Below, piece after piece: positions 35,023 to 43,557 of a DNA stretch of 64,000 nucleotides (position 1 is the first letter of the stretch; every line of letters starts with the position of its first letter). The notes beneath the pieces are model-generated. The model made no database searches. It was given only the letters and a program-made list of their open reading frames with translations, and was not told the origin of the DNA. The stretch spans positions 992,001 through 1,056,000 of the forward strand of contig CALSRT010000002.1 in NCBI GenBank assembly GCA_943788825.1, read 5' to 3'. The translations under genes and the position numbers were made by a program. The stretch is from UBA4582 sp002389265 (GTDB taxonomy: Bacteria > Pseudomonadota > Gammaproteobacteria > Pseudomonadales > Azotimanducaceae).

Positions 35023-36405
35023 ATGCGATATATTTTTGGCTTGATGGGCTTATTTTTTGCCAGTGGGGTTTTAGCGAGTGCTGGGGCTGCAGATGGTCCA
35101 AACAACATGGGGCTGACAGGTAATCCCCTCGGTTTTTTGGCTATCGCGATTTTCGTGCTCGCCTATGCCTTTGTGATGATTGAGGAATTCATCCACCTGC
35201 CCAAGTCGAAGCCGGTAATATTGGCGGCAGGCTTGATCTGGATAATCGTCGGTTATCTGTCGGCGACCCATCAGTCAGATTCATTGCAACTCAAGACGAT
35301 TCTCGAACACAATCTGAATGAATATGCCGCGTTGTTTCTGTTTCTGCTGGTGGCGATGACTTACATTAACGCAATGACAGAGCGGAATGTCTTTGAGGCA
35401 CTGCGTTGCTGGCTGATTCGGCGCCAGTTTGGCTACCGAAAGCTATTTTGGATCACGGGTGTGTTTGCCTTCTTCCTCTCACCGATCGCGGATAACTTGA
35501 CCACAGCGCTGTTGATGGGGGCGGTGGTATTGGCGGTTGGCTCCGATAGCCCGAAATTCGTGGCGCTCGGTTGTATCAACATTGTAGTTGCAGCAAATGC
35601 TGGCGGCGCTTTCAGTCCGTTCGGCGACATCACGACTCTGATGGTCTGGCAGAGTGGGCATGCTACGTTCTTCGAGTTTTTTGCCTTGTTCCTGCCGTCT
35701 GTCGTGAATTTTATGGTGCCGGCAACGTTGATGAGTTTCGCTGTGCCGGACGAAAATCCACAAGCGGGTACTGATGTTGATGTCCCTATGAAGCGCGGTG
35801 CCTTGGTAATCTGTGGTTTGTTCATCTGTACAATTGCAACCGCCGTATCCTTCGAGCAGTTCCTGCACTTGCCGCCATTTTTGGGCATGATGTTCGGCAT
35901 GTCTTATCTGTTTATGTTTGCCTATTACATCAAGATGAGTTCGCCTGAGGAACATGAAGACTTCAGTCAGTTCAATATTTTTAATAAGGTGGCGCAGGCA
36001 GAGTGGGACACATTGTTCTTCTTTTTCGGTGTCATCTTCTGTGTTGGTGGACTTGGGTTTATTGGTTACCTCGAAATTATGTCGAGTTATTTCTACGGCG
36101 GCTGGGGCGCGACGAATGCGAACATCGCTATGGGAGTAATGTCGGCGGTTATCGACAACATCCCGGTTATGTTTGCAATTTTAACCATGGAGCCGGAAAT
36201 GGGCCTTTATCAATGGCTGCTGATCACCTTAACCTGTGGCGTGGGTGGTAGCTTGTTGTCTATCGGTTCGGCTGCGGGTGTGGCGTTGATGGGCCAGGCG
36301 CGTGGCGCCTATACTTTCTTCTCTCACTTAAGGTGGACTTGGGCCATCGCCCTAGGCTATATCGCGAGTATCTATACGCATTATTTACTGAATTCGACGA
36401 TGTAA
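35023..36405 (+). CDS. nhaD: NhaD-type Na+/H+ antiporter
   Basis: The 460-residue membrane protein matches NhaD antiporters of halophilic and marine bacteria, which expel Na+ in exchange for protons. Visible features are a hydrophobic first segment, EEFIHLPKSKPVILAAG, SPIADNLTTALLMGAVV, and NAGGAFSPFGDITTLMVWQ. A second-half VIDNIPVMFAIL segment also fits. About twelve membrane segments are expected. It is a single gene and its presence suggests a saline habitat. Confidence 0.93.
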   Translation: MRYIFGLMGLFFASGVLASAGAADGPNNMGLTGNPLGFLAIAIFVLAYAFVMIEEFIHLPKSKPVILAAGLIWIIVGYLSATHQSDSLQLKTILEHNLNEYAALFLFLLVAMTYINAMTERNVFEALRCWLIRRQFGYRKLFWITGVFAFFLSPIADNLTTALLMGAVVLAVGSDSPKFVALGCINIVVAANAGGAFSPFGDITTLMVWQSGHATFFEFFALFLPSVVNFMVPATLMSFAVPDENPQAGTDVDVPMKRGALVICGLFICTIATAVSFEQFLHLPPFLGMMFGMSYLFMFAYYIKMSSPEEHEDFSQFNIFNKVAQAEWDTLFFFFGVIFCVGGLGFIGYLEIMSSYFYGGWGATNANIAMGVMSAVIDNIPVMFAILTMEPEMGLYQWLLITLTCGVGGSLLSIGSAAGVALMGQARGAYTFFSHLRWTWAIALGYIASIYTHYLLNSTM

Positions 36406-36466
36406 ACTGTCAAGGAAAGCCGAATTTTTGCTGAACCTTGCAGGAATTTGGCTAGCCGAAGGTCCT

Positions 36467-36493
36467 GCTCTCCAATCATTCTACTGGGAGAGC
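36467..36493 (+). terminator. hairpin after nhaD
   Basis: GCTCTCC (36467-36473) pairs with GGAGAGC (36487-36493) across 13 bases. There is no T run, so terminator function is uncertain. Confidence 0.35.
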
Positions 36494-36525
36494 CTTGATT
36501 AAATCAGCACAATAATAGGTTCTTG

Positions 36526-37029
36526 ATGAACGATAAACTGAATATCGCAGTGTTAACAGTTTCTGATACTCGAGGTCTTGATACAGATACCTCGGGTCAA
36601 TTTTTATGCGATGCGTTGATAGCGGAATCTCATCATTTGGCAGATCGTGCCATTATCATCGATGATCGGTATTTACTGCGAGCTCGGGTTTCAGCCTGGA
36701 TTGCGCAACCTGAAATTGAGGTCATACTGCTGACCGGCGGCACGGGATTCACCGCAAGAGATTCTACACCTGAGGCAATCATGCCCTTGCTGGATGTTGA
36801 GGTGCCCGGTTTCGGTGAACTGTTTCGACACTTGTCGTATCTTGAGATCGGTACATCCACCGTTCAATCTCGAGCCATTGCCGGGATCGCCAACAACACG
36901 CTCATTTTCTGTATGCCAGGATCGACCGGCGCTTGCCGTACGGCTTGGGATGGGATTCTGAAAACCCAGTTGGATATTAATAACCGCCCTTGTAACTTCG
37001 CCGAACTGATCAAAAAGGGGTCCCACTAG
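36526..37029 (+). CDS. moaB: molybdenum cofactor protein MoaB
   Basis: The 167-residue protein is in the MoaB/Mog family, which adenylylates molybdopterin before metal insertion. AVLTVSDTRGLDTDTSG near the start and LLTGGTGFTARDSTPEAI are the family signatures; CMPGSTGACRTAWDGIL is near the end. The ATG at 36526 is used rather than a TTG one codon earlier. Its stop codon touches the moeA start, forming a two-gene unit. Confidence 0.92.
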   Translation: MNDKLNIAVLTVSDTRGLDTDTSGQFLCDALIAESHHLADRAIIIDDRYLLRARVSAWIAQPEIEVILLTGGTGFTARDSTPEAIMPLLDVEVPGFGELFRHLSYLEIGTSTVQSRAIAGIANNTLIFCMPGSTGACRTAWDGILKTQLDINNRPCNFAELIKKGSH

Positions 37030-38231
37030 TGGCCCAAATGACACCTGTGGACGAGGTCATTGCCAAGCTACTGGCCATGGCGGAACAGACCACCCGGGTT
37101 GAGCGGCTGGATTTGTCCGATGCCTTGAATCAGATGCTGGCAGAGGACATTATCGCCAGTGTCGATGTGCCATCTGCGGATAACAGTGCGATGGATGGTT
37201 ATGCGCTGGACGCGAGTGATCTGAATATGCGTGCTGGCGGGCTCTATACGGTGGCCGACCGTATTGCTGCGGGTTATATCGGTCAACCGTTGCAGCCAGG
37301 TACCTTGAGTCGGATCTTCACGGGTGCACCGCTGCCTGAAGGTGCGAACGCCGTGGTCATCCAGGAAGATACGGTGCTCGTCGATGGTCTGGTGCAACTC
37401 AATGTTTTGCCTGTTGTCGGCGAGAATGTGCGGCCGCGAGGTCAGGACGTTATTCAGGGTCAAACTGTGATGTCCTCAGGGCGACGACTACTCCCGCAGG
37501 ACTTAGGGCTGATTGCCTCTGTGGGTGTGTCCCGAGTCGCGGTTTATGAGCCCTTGGTGGTGGGGTTAATGTCCACTGGCGATGAGTTGGTTGAGCCGCC
37601 TGAGCCGCTAGGTCCTGGGAAAATCTACAACTCAAACCATTACACGCTGACAGGGTTGATTCGCCGCCTAGGTATGACGGTCTTCGACTTGGGTCTGGTG
37701 GCAGATACTGCTGAGGCGACGGAACGTGCCCTGTTGCGAGGTGCCGCCAATGCCGACTGTATTATCAGCAGTGGCGGTGTTTCGGTGGGTGAAGAGGATC
37801 ACGTCAAGGCAGCAGTTGCAAAGCTGGGTCGCCTTGACTTGTGGCGAATCGCGATCAAGCCCGGTAAGCCCATGGCGTTTGGACATGTCGCTGGGGTTCC
37901 CTTTATTGGCTTGCCCGGTAATCCGGTCTCGAGTTTCGTGACCTTTACGATCGTCGCGCGGCCCTACTTATTGAAATGTCAGGGTGCTGCCGATCCGACA
38001 TTGTTTTGTGTATACGCCCGTGCAGCGTTTTCGAGTCAGGCAGGCAAGCGTCGAGAGTATTTTCGTGTCCAGCTGAGTACAAGTGCGCTCGGCGAGCTGA
38101 GTGTGACGCGTTTCCCCCAGCAGGGCTCTGGTGTGATGTCATCAGTGAGTTGGGCGAATGCCCTGGCGGAACAGGATATTGATCAGGAAATTGCTGAAGG
38201 TGACTGGTTGAAGGTCTATCCCTTTACCTAG
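37029..38231 (+). CDS. moeA: molybdopterin molybdenumtransferase
   Basis: MoeA inserts molybdate into adenylylated molybdopterin. The 400-residue protein has SVDVPSADNSAMDGYAL, GAPLPEGANAVVIQEDT, VGLMSTGDELVEP, SSGGVSVGEEDH, and GLPGNPVSSFVTF. These cover the four-domain MoeA plan. The GTG start shares its first base with the moaB TAG; AAAGGGG lies about eight bases upstream. An ATG three codons on is an alternative. No molybdoenzyme gene is in this window. Confidence 0.94.
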   Translation: MAQMTPVDEVIAKLLAMAEQTTRVERLDLSDALNQMLAEDIIASVDVPSADNSAMDGYALDASDLNMRAGGLYTVADRIAAGYIGQPLQPGTLSRIFTGAPLPEGANAVVIQEDTVLVDGLVQLNVLPVVGENVRPRGQDVIQGQTVMSSGRRLLPQDLGLIASVGVSRVAVYEPLVVGLMSTGDELVEPPEPLGPGKIYNSNHYTLTGLIRRLGMTVFDLGLVADTAEATERALLRGAANADCIISSGGVSVGEEDHVKAAVAKLGRLDLWRIAIKPGKPMAFGHVAGVPFIGLPGNPVSSFVTFTIVARPYLLKCQGAADPTLFCVYARAAFSSQAGKRREYFRVQLSTSALGELSVTRFPQQGSGVMSSVSWANALAEQDIDQEIAEGDWLKVYPFT

Positions 38232-38365
38232 CTCGTTGGCTAGTCCTTAGCGCTAACCAGATCGACTGATCGGCTCGATTCTGGGGCCGGGGTGCATACT
38301 GGAAAATTTTTTTAGTAGCCCGCAACAGGCCGCAGACAACCATAAACAAGGAGGCTGAAAAAGGT

Positions 38366-38545
38366 ATGCCATTATTATTGCTCAGTGTGATTCTCTCGAT
38401 GCTGCTCGGTGGTGTTATCTGGCTGGTCATTGGAAGCCGCCTGCCGCCGGGTTCGGCAGAAAAATTTCCGGTCCTGAATAACATAGCCTACTACGCTTTG
38501 ATGGCGTTCCTGCCGATATTCCTAGCAATTTTTTACACGTTTTGA
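38366..38545 (+). CDS. small two-segment membrane protein
   Basis: The 59-residue product starts MPLLLLSVILSMLLGGVIWLV and ends with a second hydrophobic segment (YYALMAFLPIFLAIFYTF), joined by a short polar loop. AAGGAGG lies eleven bases ahead of the ATG at 38366. Its TGA overlaps the ATG of the next gene (TGATG), so it is probably translated and coupled to the methyltransferase. No known family was recognised. Confidence 0.7.
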   Translation: MPLLLLSVILSMLLGGVIWLVIGSRLPPGSAEKFPVLNNIAYYALMAFLPIFLAIFYTF

Positions 38546-39177
38546 TGGCTGATAAGATGCCAAAATTCACTGTGAATATTGACGCCGTTAAAGGCTTCCT
38601 TGACCCTCGGGAAGGACAGGAACTGTACGATCGATGTCTGGCCGCAGGTGAACTAGGGCCGACCCTTGAAATAGGCAGCTATTGTGGAAAATCCACGGTC
38701 TACCTAGGAGAGGCTTGCCGGCTCGCGGGTCGAAGCTTATTTGCGGTGGATCATCATCGCGGTTCTGAAGAACATCAACCCGGCGAGTTCTACCATGATC
38801 CGGAGTTGTTTGATTCGGTGTCGGGTCTGGTGGATACCTTTCGATTGTTTCGCCAAACCCTGCGTGAAGCGGGTCTTGAGCAGGTGGTGGTGCCCATCGT
38901 CGCAGCGACTCAGGTCGCAGCAAGGGACTGGGGTACGCCCTTGGGCATGGTGTTTATCGACGGCGGGCATAGTTTTGAAGCCGCGCAGGCTGATTATGAT
39001 TGTTGGGCACGGCATATTCGGATTGGCGGAATTCTCGCTATTCACGATATTTTCCCGAACCCGAATGATGGTGGTCAGGCACCTTATAGCATCTGGCGGC
39101 AGGCGATCGCCTCAGGTTTATTCGAAGATCTTGGAGTAGTTCGCACGTTGGGTGTCTTGCGACGCAAGGACGGTTGA
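38545..39177 (+). CDS. class I SAM-dependent methyltransferase (Methyltransf_24 type)
   Basis: The 210-residue protein has the SAM-binding motif LEIGSYCGKSTVYLG, an acidic end of strand two in LFAVDHHRGSEEHQ, and GMVFIDGGHSFEAAQADYDCW followed by GGILAIHDIF. This is typical of the Methyltransf_24 group found in glycan or natural-product clusters. The substrate is unknown. It is coupled to the small membrane protein upstream and converges on the toroid-protein gene, overlapping its 3' end by 60 bases. Confidence 0.82.
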   Translation: MADKMPKFTVNIDAVKGFLDPREGQELYDRCLAAGELGPTLEIGSYCGKSTVYLGEACRLAGRSLFAVDHHRGSEEHQPGEFYHDPELFDSVSGLVDTFRLFRQTLREAGLEQVVVPIVAATQVAARDWGTPLGMVFIDGGHSFEAAQADYDCWARHIRIGGILAIHDIFPNPNDGGQAPYSIWRQAIASGLFEDLGVVRTLGVLRRKDG

Positions 39178-40200
39178 TTCCTGGCGAAACAAGTGTGCAG
39201 CCGGGGTGACATTAGACAGAGCATCAGCGGCCAGCAGGATGGCGGCTGCGGTCCACGTAGGTTTTTCCAGTGGCCAGAGTGTATCGTCACGAAAAACATA
39301 ACCGGTCCAGTAAGCGCCATCGGTATCGCGGAATTCGTGCAACCAGCTGAACAGTTGGACTGCCCGTTGGTATTCGCCGGCGGCCAGTAAGGCCATTACC
39401 AGTTCACAGGATTCGGCAACGGTGATCCAGGGTTCATCATCGACACAGCGACTTCCCAAGCCATCGACAACAAAGTCGTCCCAGCGCGACTTGAGGTGCT
39501 GTTGAGCCCGTGGGCCACTCACAACGCTAGTTAGGACCGGGTAAAACCAGTCCATGGCAAACCGACTTTTGCTATCCCAGGTACGATCAAAACATTCGGG
39601 ATGTTGGCGTAAGGCGTTGCCGAGGCGGGTCCGTGCCAACGCCCAATGTGGGACCTGCATATCCAGTGTGGTAGCGATATTCAGTGCACATTCAAAACTT
39701 TTATAAATACTGCTGCAACCGGTGATCAGTGAGTCCTGCTGTATCCCTTTAGTGGTATCTTCTGCCCAGTAAATCTCTCCCTGCGGGCCCTGCAGACACA
39801 GCACAAAATCTATCGCTCGTTTGACCACTGGCCAAATACCCTCGAGGAAATCTCGATCTCGAGTGACCAGGTAGTAGTGCCAGACACCAGTGGCAATATA
39901 GGCCACGAAATTTGATTCCGCTCGAGTACCATCTTCAACTTTGCCCGCTCGATAAGAGGCAAGCCAGCTGCCGTTCGGCAACTGATGATCGCGAAGCCAG
40001 TAATAAGCCTGTTTAGCCTCGTCATAACGGCCACCAATAGTTAATCCCATGGCAGACTCGATATGATCCCAAGGATCCATGAGGCCACCTTCAAACCAGG
40101 GGATGGCACCGTCGGAGGTTTGGGTGTTGGCGATATAATCTACGGTGTCCTGAAAGTATTCAACGGGGTAGAAACCCATCGATACATACAGGCGGGTCAT
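39118..40200 (-). CDS. alpha/alpha-toroid protein (prenyltransferase-like or glycoside-hydrolase-like)
   Basis: The 360-residue protein is built of repeated helical hairpins: VDYIANTQTSDGAIPWF, AYYWLRDHQLPNGSWLASY, FVAYIATGVWHYYLVT and AFVLC-like segments. QTSDGAI and QLPNGSW match the QW-type repeat of terpene-cyclase and prenyltransferase toroids, but the overall look also fits six-hairpin glycosidases. Conserved acidic residues lie in DPWDHIESA and DDEPWITVAESCEL. The catalytic activity is unknown. It overlaps the upstream methyltransferase by four bases (ATGA) and is the last gene of a three-gene unit. Confidence 0.7.
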   Translation of the reverse strand: MTRLYVSMGFYPVEYFQDTVDYIANTQTSDGAIPWFEGGLMDPWDHIESAMGLTIGGRYDEAKQAYYWLRDHQLPNGSWLASYRAGKVEDGTRAESNFVAYIATGVWHYYLVTRDRDFLEGIWPVVKRAIDFVLCLQGPQGEIYWAEDTTKGIQQDSLITGCSSIYKSFECALNIATTLDMQVPHWALARTRLGNALRQHPECFDRTWDSKSRFAMDWFYPVLTSVVSGPRAQQHLKSRWDDFVVDGLGSRCVDDEPWITVAESCELVMALLAAGEYQRAVQLFSWLHEFRDTDGAYWTGYVFRDDTLWPLEKPTWTAAAILLAADALSNVTPAAHLFRQESTVLASQDTQRANYSKIFE

Positions 40201-40925
40201 AGCTGTGGGCCTTTGACGAAATACATGACTACGCTCTTGCCCATGACAGGGTTGAGCATTGCGTCCATGAACCGGGTGATCCAGGGTTGATGCATCAGGT
40301 CCCAGACCAGAAATCGGTGATAGGTTTTCACGAGTGTCGCTTCGTCTTTACCGGATTCGCGCCAGAATAAACATTTGAGCCACCAGTAAGGGACATGTAA
40401 TGCATGGGCGTGATGTCGACGGAAGAAGACGAAGCCTAAATCCTCAATGTCAGCGCGCAGATGCGACGCGTTAAAAATGCGAATGTGACCACCCTCTGCT
40501 GCGTGATATGCGTCGCTGATGCGCCAACAGATCCACTCGGGAAAGAAGCGCGGCACGCTGGCGGCAAAGGTACCGCCGACCTTCAATACGCGACATATTT
40601 CCCGTAACACGGCCCGGTAATTCGGTATATGTTCAAGTACTTCTGAGCAGATGACTTTGTCAAAACTATTGTCAGCGAAAGGCAGGCGGGTACCGTCGGC
40701 GACAGAAATGAACAGGCTCTTATTGCCGTTATCGGGTTCTTCGAACTCCTTGAAGCGATCGCGAGTGATGCTCAGATCCTTGTGGCTCAGATCAACGCCG
40801 ACAGATTCGATATTATGCAGCATGTAGGCGGTGATCGCATGACGACCCTCGCCACAACCGAGATCCAGAATTCGGTCGTTGTCACGAATTTTCAGTTCGT
40901 CGAAATTAATGGTTTGCATAGACAT
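40197..40925 (-). CDS. class I SAM-dependent methyltransferase (Methyltransf_11 type)
   Basis: The 242-residue protein has motif I in ILDLGCGEGRHAI, motif II in SVGVDLSHKDL, DGTRLPFADNSFDKVICSEVLEHI, and RVLKVGGTFAASVP. These are hallmarks of Methyltransf_11. The C-terminal half (FFPEWICWRISDAYH on) is typical of enzymes acting on sugars or lipids but gives no substrate. It starts on the base next to the glycosyltransferase stop and overlaps the toroid gene, so the three genes are one transcription unit. Confidence 0.85.
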   Translation of the reverse strand: MSMQTINFDELKIRDNDRILDLGCGEGRHAITAYMLHNIESVGVDLSHKDLSITRDRFKEFEEPDNGNKSLFISVADGTRLPFADNSFDKVICSEVLEHIPNYRAVLREICRVLKVGGTFAASVPRFFPEWICWRISDAYHAAEGGHIRIFNASHLRADIEDLGFVFFRRHHAHALHVPYWWLKCLFWRESGKDEATLVKTYHRFLVWDLMHQPWITRFMDAMLNPVMGKSVVMYFVKGPQL

Positions 40926-42233
40926 TTAGGTGTTATCGATGATGTGTTGATAGGTTTGGGTCATACTCGCAGCAGCAACCTGCCAGCTAAATTTGTCCAA
41001 GATTCTGGTCCGCGCTTTAAGTCCCAGTGCCTGAGCTTTCTCAGGGTGATCCAACAGATCTGCAACTGCGCTCGCAATAGCTTTGGCGTCTCTGACGGGC
41101 ACAAGGATGCCGCTGTCACCGACGACTTCGGGCAGGGCGCCGCCCTTCGTTGAGACCACTGCAACCCCACAGGCCATCGCTTCGCCGGCAGGCAAGCCGA
41201 AACCTTCATAAATAGATGGCACTACCACCAGGCTGGTCTCAGCATACAGGGTGACGAGTTCAGCCGTTGACACACCTGAAACGAATCGAATTTGAGCTTG
41301 GATTCCCAGCCGGTTGATGAGCTGTTGGCTGTCGCCGTCGGCATTGATTTTGCCGAGCACCACCAGATGGATTTGTGGATAGTCTGGTGTCAGTAAAGCG
41401 ATTGCCTCGATGAGATACGACAAGCCCTTCAATGGCTGGTCGGCGCTGGCGGTAGCCATAATTCGAAAGGGTATACGGCGAGTCTTTGGCTGTGGACGAA
41501 ATATTTCTGTATCGATGCCGTTATGGACGACCTTGATGGTCGCTGAGTCAATATCAAAGGCGCTGGCTATATCAACTTTGGACTGCTCTGAAACAGTGAC
41601 AATATGTTTAAGGCGCCTCACGACTTTTTTTTGCATACCGAGAAACGAGTGCCAGCGCCGGATCAGCAGCCTTAACTTCCAGTCGTCGGTATTGCCCAGA
41701 GCAATGTGGAGATCACTGGTGATGGGATGATGAATGGTCGCGACCAATGGGATGCCGGTATTTTGCAACTTGAGCAAACCGAAGCACAAGGACTGGTTGT
41801 CATGAACAATATCGTAATCAGGTTTATGCCGGCGAAAGTATTTCACCAGCCGTCGACCAAAGGTATAAGGCTCGGGGAACCCGCCGGTGAACATGCTGAA
41901 CCATTCGAAAAAGTCCGTATAGGACAGCAGATGGCGGGGTCGAAGGGCGGTGACATGGTTGTCGGCCTCGAACAAGTTGAGACCGGGTAGTTTGATGAGG
42001 TTAACGCCAGGGTCAAGGATCGGGTAGGGTTCGCCGGAGATGACGTCAACTTGATGACCCTGCTTGACCAGCGCTTTGCTCAGGTAGCGAATATAGATGC
42101 CTTGGCCGCCGCTGTAAGGATTGCTGCGATAACCGAGCAAGCAGATCTTGAGCTTTGAGGTCGGTTTAATTTCCTCGCCCAGACTGGAAGCGGGCTCACT
42201 GATACCCGACGGGGCAGAGACACTGTTCTGCAT
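40926..42233 (-). CDS. GT4-family glycosyltransferase
   Basis: The 435-residue protein is a GT-B fold glycosyltransferase of family 4, which transfers sugars from nucleotide donors. LLGYRSNPYSGGQGIYIRYL gives the N-terminal glycine-rich loop, and VVHNGIDTEIFRP plus EGFGLPAGEAMACGVAVV give the donor-binding E-x7-E motif. The acceptor is unknown. The N-terminal 25 residues are extra and poorly conserved-looking; no ribosome site is clear at the ATG, so translation could begin slightly later. It leads the operon with the methyltransferase and toroid protein. Confidence 0.88.
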   Translation of the reverse strand: MQNSVSAPSGISEPASSLGEEIKPTSKLKICLLGYRSNPYSGGQGIYIRYLSKALVKQGHQVDVISGEPYPILDPGVNLIKLPGLNLFEADNHVTALRPRHLLSYTDFFEWFSMFTGGFPEPYTFGRRLVKYFRRHKPDYDIVHDNQSLCFGLLKLQNTGIPLVATIHHPITSDLHIALGNTDDWKLRLLIRRWHSFLGMQKKVVRRLKHIVTVSEQSKVDIASAFDIDSATIKVVHNGIDTEIFRPQPKTRRIPFRIMATASADQPLKGLSYLIEAIALLTPDYPQIHLVVLGKINADGDSQQLINRLGIQAQIRFVSGVSTAELVTLYAETSLVVVPSIYEGFGLPAGEAMACGVAVVSTKGGALPEVVGDSGILVPVRDAKAIASAVADLLDHPEKAQALGLKARTRILDKFSWQVAAASMTQTYQHIIDNT

Positions 42234-42363
42234 GCAAATTAACCAGTGTATCGAGTGAAGAAAATGGGCTCAGGCATAGTTGTAATGTCTATCTTGTGGT
42301 GTGGATGCAGAGCCTTCTGGCGAGCTGTTTGATTGTACGGATTTATCGGCTGCATGACAATTT

Positions 42364-42399
42364 TAGTTGGGGACGCCTAGTTGGGGACGCCTAGTTGGG
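42364..42399. repeat. 14-bp tandem duplication after the HD gene
   Basis: TAGTTGGGGACGCC occurs twice in tandem, then TAGTTGGG as a partial copy that abuts the stop codon of the HD-domain gene. Confidence 0.92.
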
Positions 42400-43344
42400 T
42401 TACTTTCGGTTGCGCCGTCGTTCCAGGGTGTTTTTCTGGGCTTTCGAAAGCGCTTGCTTGCCAGGGTCTTTGGGCTCAAGTCGTGGGTCACCCTCGGTGC
42501 GGCGTTCGGGACCATAGGCAGGCGCCTCGTGCTCTTCGGTGAAGACATTGGCGTAGAGATTAGCCACCCACGCCTGGCCTTCTTGCGTTCTGCGCAGGTA
42601 ACGCAGGCCTTCATCGATGAAAGGTGTCACGACGTTCCAAAAAAACCCAGGGTAGCCGGCACGCAGATCAGCGGCGTTGGTGTAATTCATTGCCGCGGCC
42701 TGGCCTGTTTCTTCGAACTCGGCGAATAATGATGAAATTTTACGGATGTACTGGGGGTCAGCCAGTTGACCGATCAGATCCGCTGCGCGCAGCAATCCAG
42801 GAAGGTCGGCACTATCCTGGTGATCCTCTGCGGTGGGTACTGGGAAGCGGGTGCGTTCAATATTTTTGGCGATGATCTTCGGATCAATGTTTGCATCACC
42901 CTTAAAGCGCTCTGTGATATAGAGTTTGCCTCGATCTACGTGGTAAGGGGTCAAGAACGCATCAGTCGAGCCGGCTGGCGGGGCGATGGTGTCGTAGTTA
43001 GCATTGATCGTATATCGACCTGAGCGATCGGCTCGACAAATACCGCGGACATATCCGACATCGTGATTTAATAAAGATATCACGAAGTGAACCCAGTCAC
43101 TGGCCGTGACATTGCCTTCGATCAAAATTTTACCGCGCAGAATTTCTGTGCCTACCATGGTCACCATGATCGTGTGATTCATGTCGTGATAGGGGGCGTC
43201 ACTGTTCGCGATGATTTCCAACGCGTTGCGAGCATTTGATACGACCAGATGAATGTTATTGTCATCGGTACCGTACATGTTGATGTATTTGCCGACGAGC
43301 TCTTGTGCAAACGTTTCTATCACTAGGGCGGAAGGGTTAAACAT
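42400..43344 (-). CDS. HD-domain metal-dependent phosphohydrolase
   Basis: The 314-residue protein has an HD-type metal site: His53 and His57 in YHDMNHT, and His94-Asp95 in LLNHDVGYVRG. HDxxH-type enzymes remove phosphate from nucleotides or act on cyclic dinucleotides; the substrate here is unknown. ADLIGQLADPQYIRKI is also conserved-looking. The C-terminal 50 residues are basic and low-complexity. The gene is single, divergent from metR. Confidence 0.78.
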   Translation of the reverse strand: MFNPSALVIETFAQELVGKYINMYGTDDNNIHLVVSNARNALEIIANSDAPYHDMNHTIMVTMVGTEILRGKILIEGNVTASDWVHFVISLLNHDVGYVRGICRADRSGRYTINANYDTIAPPAGSTDAFLTPYHVDRGKLYITERFKGDANIDPKIIAKNIERTRFPVPTAEDHQDSADLPGLLRAADLIGQLADPQYIRKISSLFAEFEETGQAAAMNYTNAADLRAGYPGFFWNVVTPFIDEGLRYLRRTQEGQAWVANLYANVFTEEHEAPAYGPERRTEGDPRLEPKDPGKQALSKAQKNTLERRRNRK

Positions 43345-43514
43345 GAATTGCTCTCTGCTTGTGGTTCGTAAGCCTTACAGCAGGGATCATTGTGTCGAGT
43401 GAGCCTTTCGAGTCAAACCTGATTTTGACCGAATGGTATTGTTTTGCTGATCGCTGGTGATATGGGCGAATATTTCTTATTATGAGCAACGCGGCGACTA
43501 ATCGAGTCTAGAGT

Positions 43515-43527
43515 TGAATAATTTTCA
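43515..43527. promoter_or_regulatory. MetR box upstream of metR
   Basis: TGAATAATTTTCA fits the MetR consensus TGAA-N5-TTCA exactly. It lies 31 bases upstream of the metR start codon, where self-regulation would be expected. Confidence 0.65.
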
Positions 43528-43557
43528 TAAACAGGCGGCAGTGGAAAATATAGTTGA

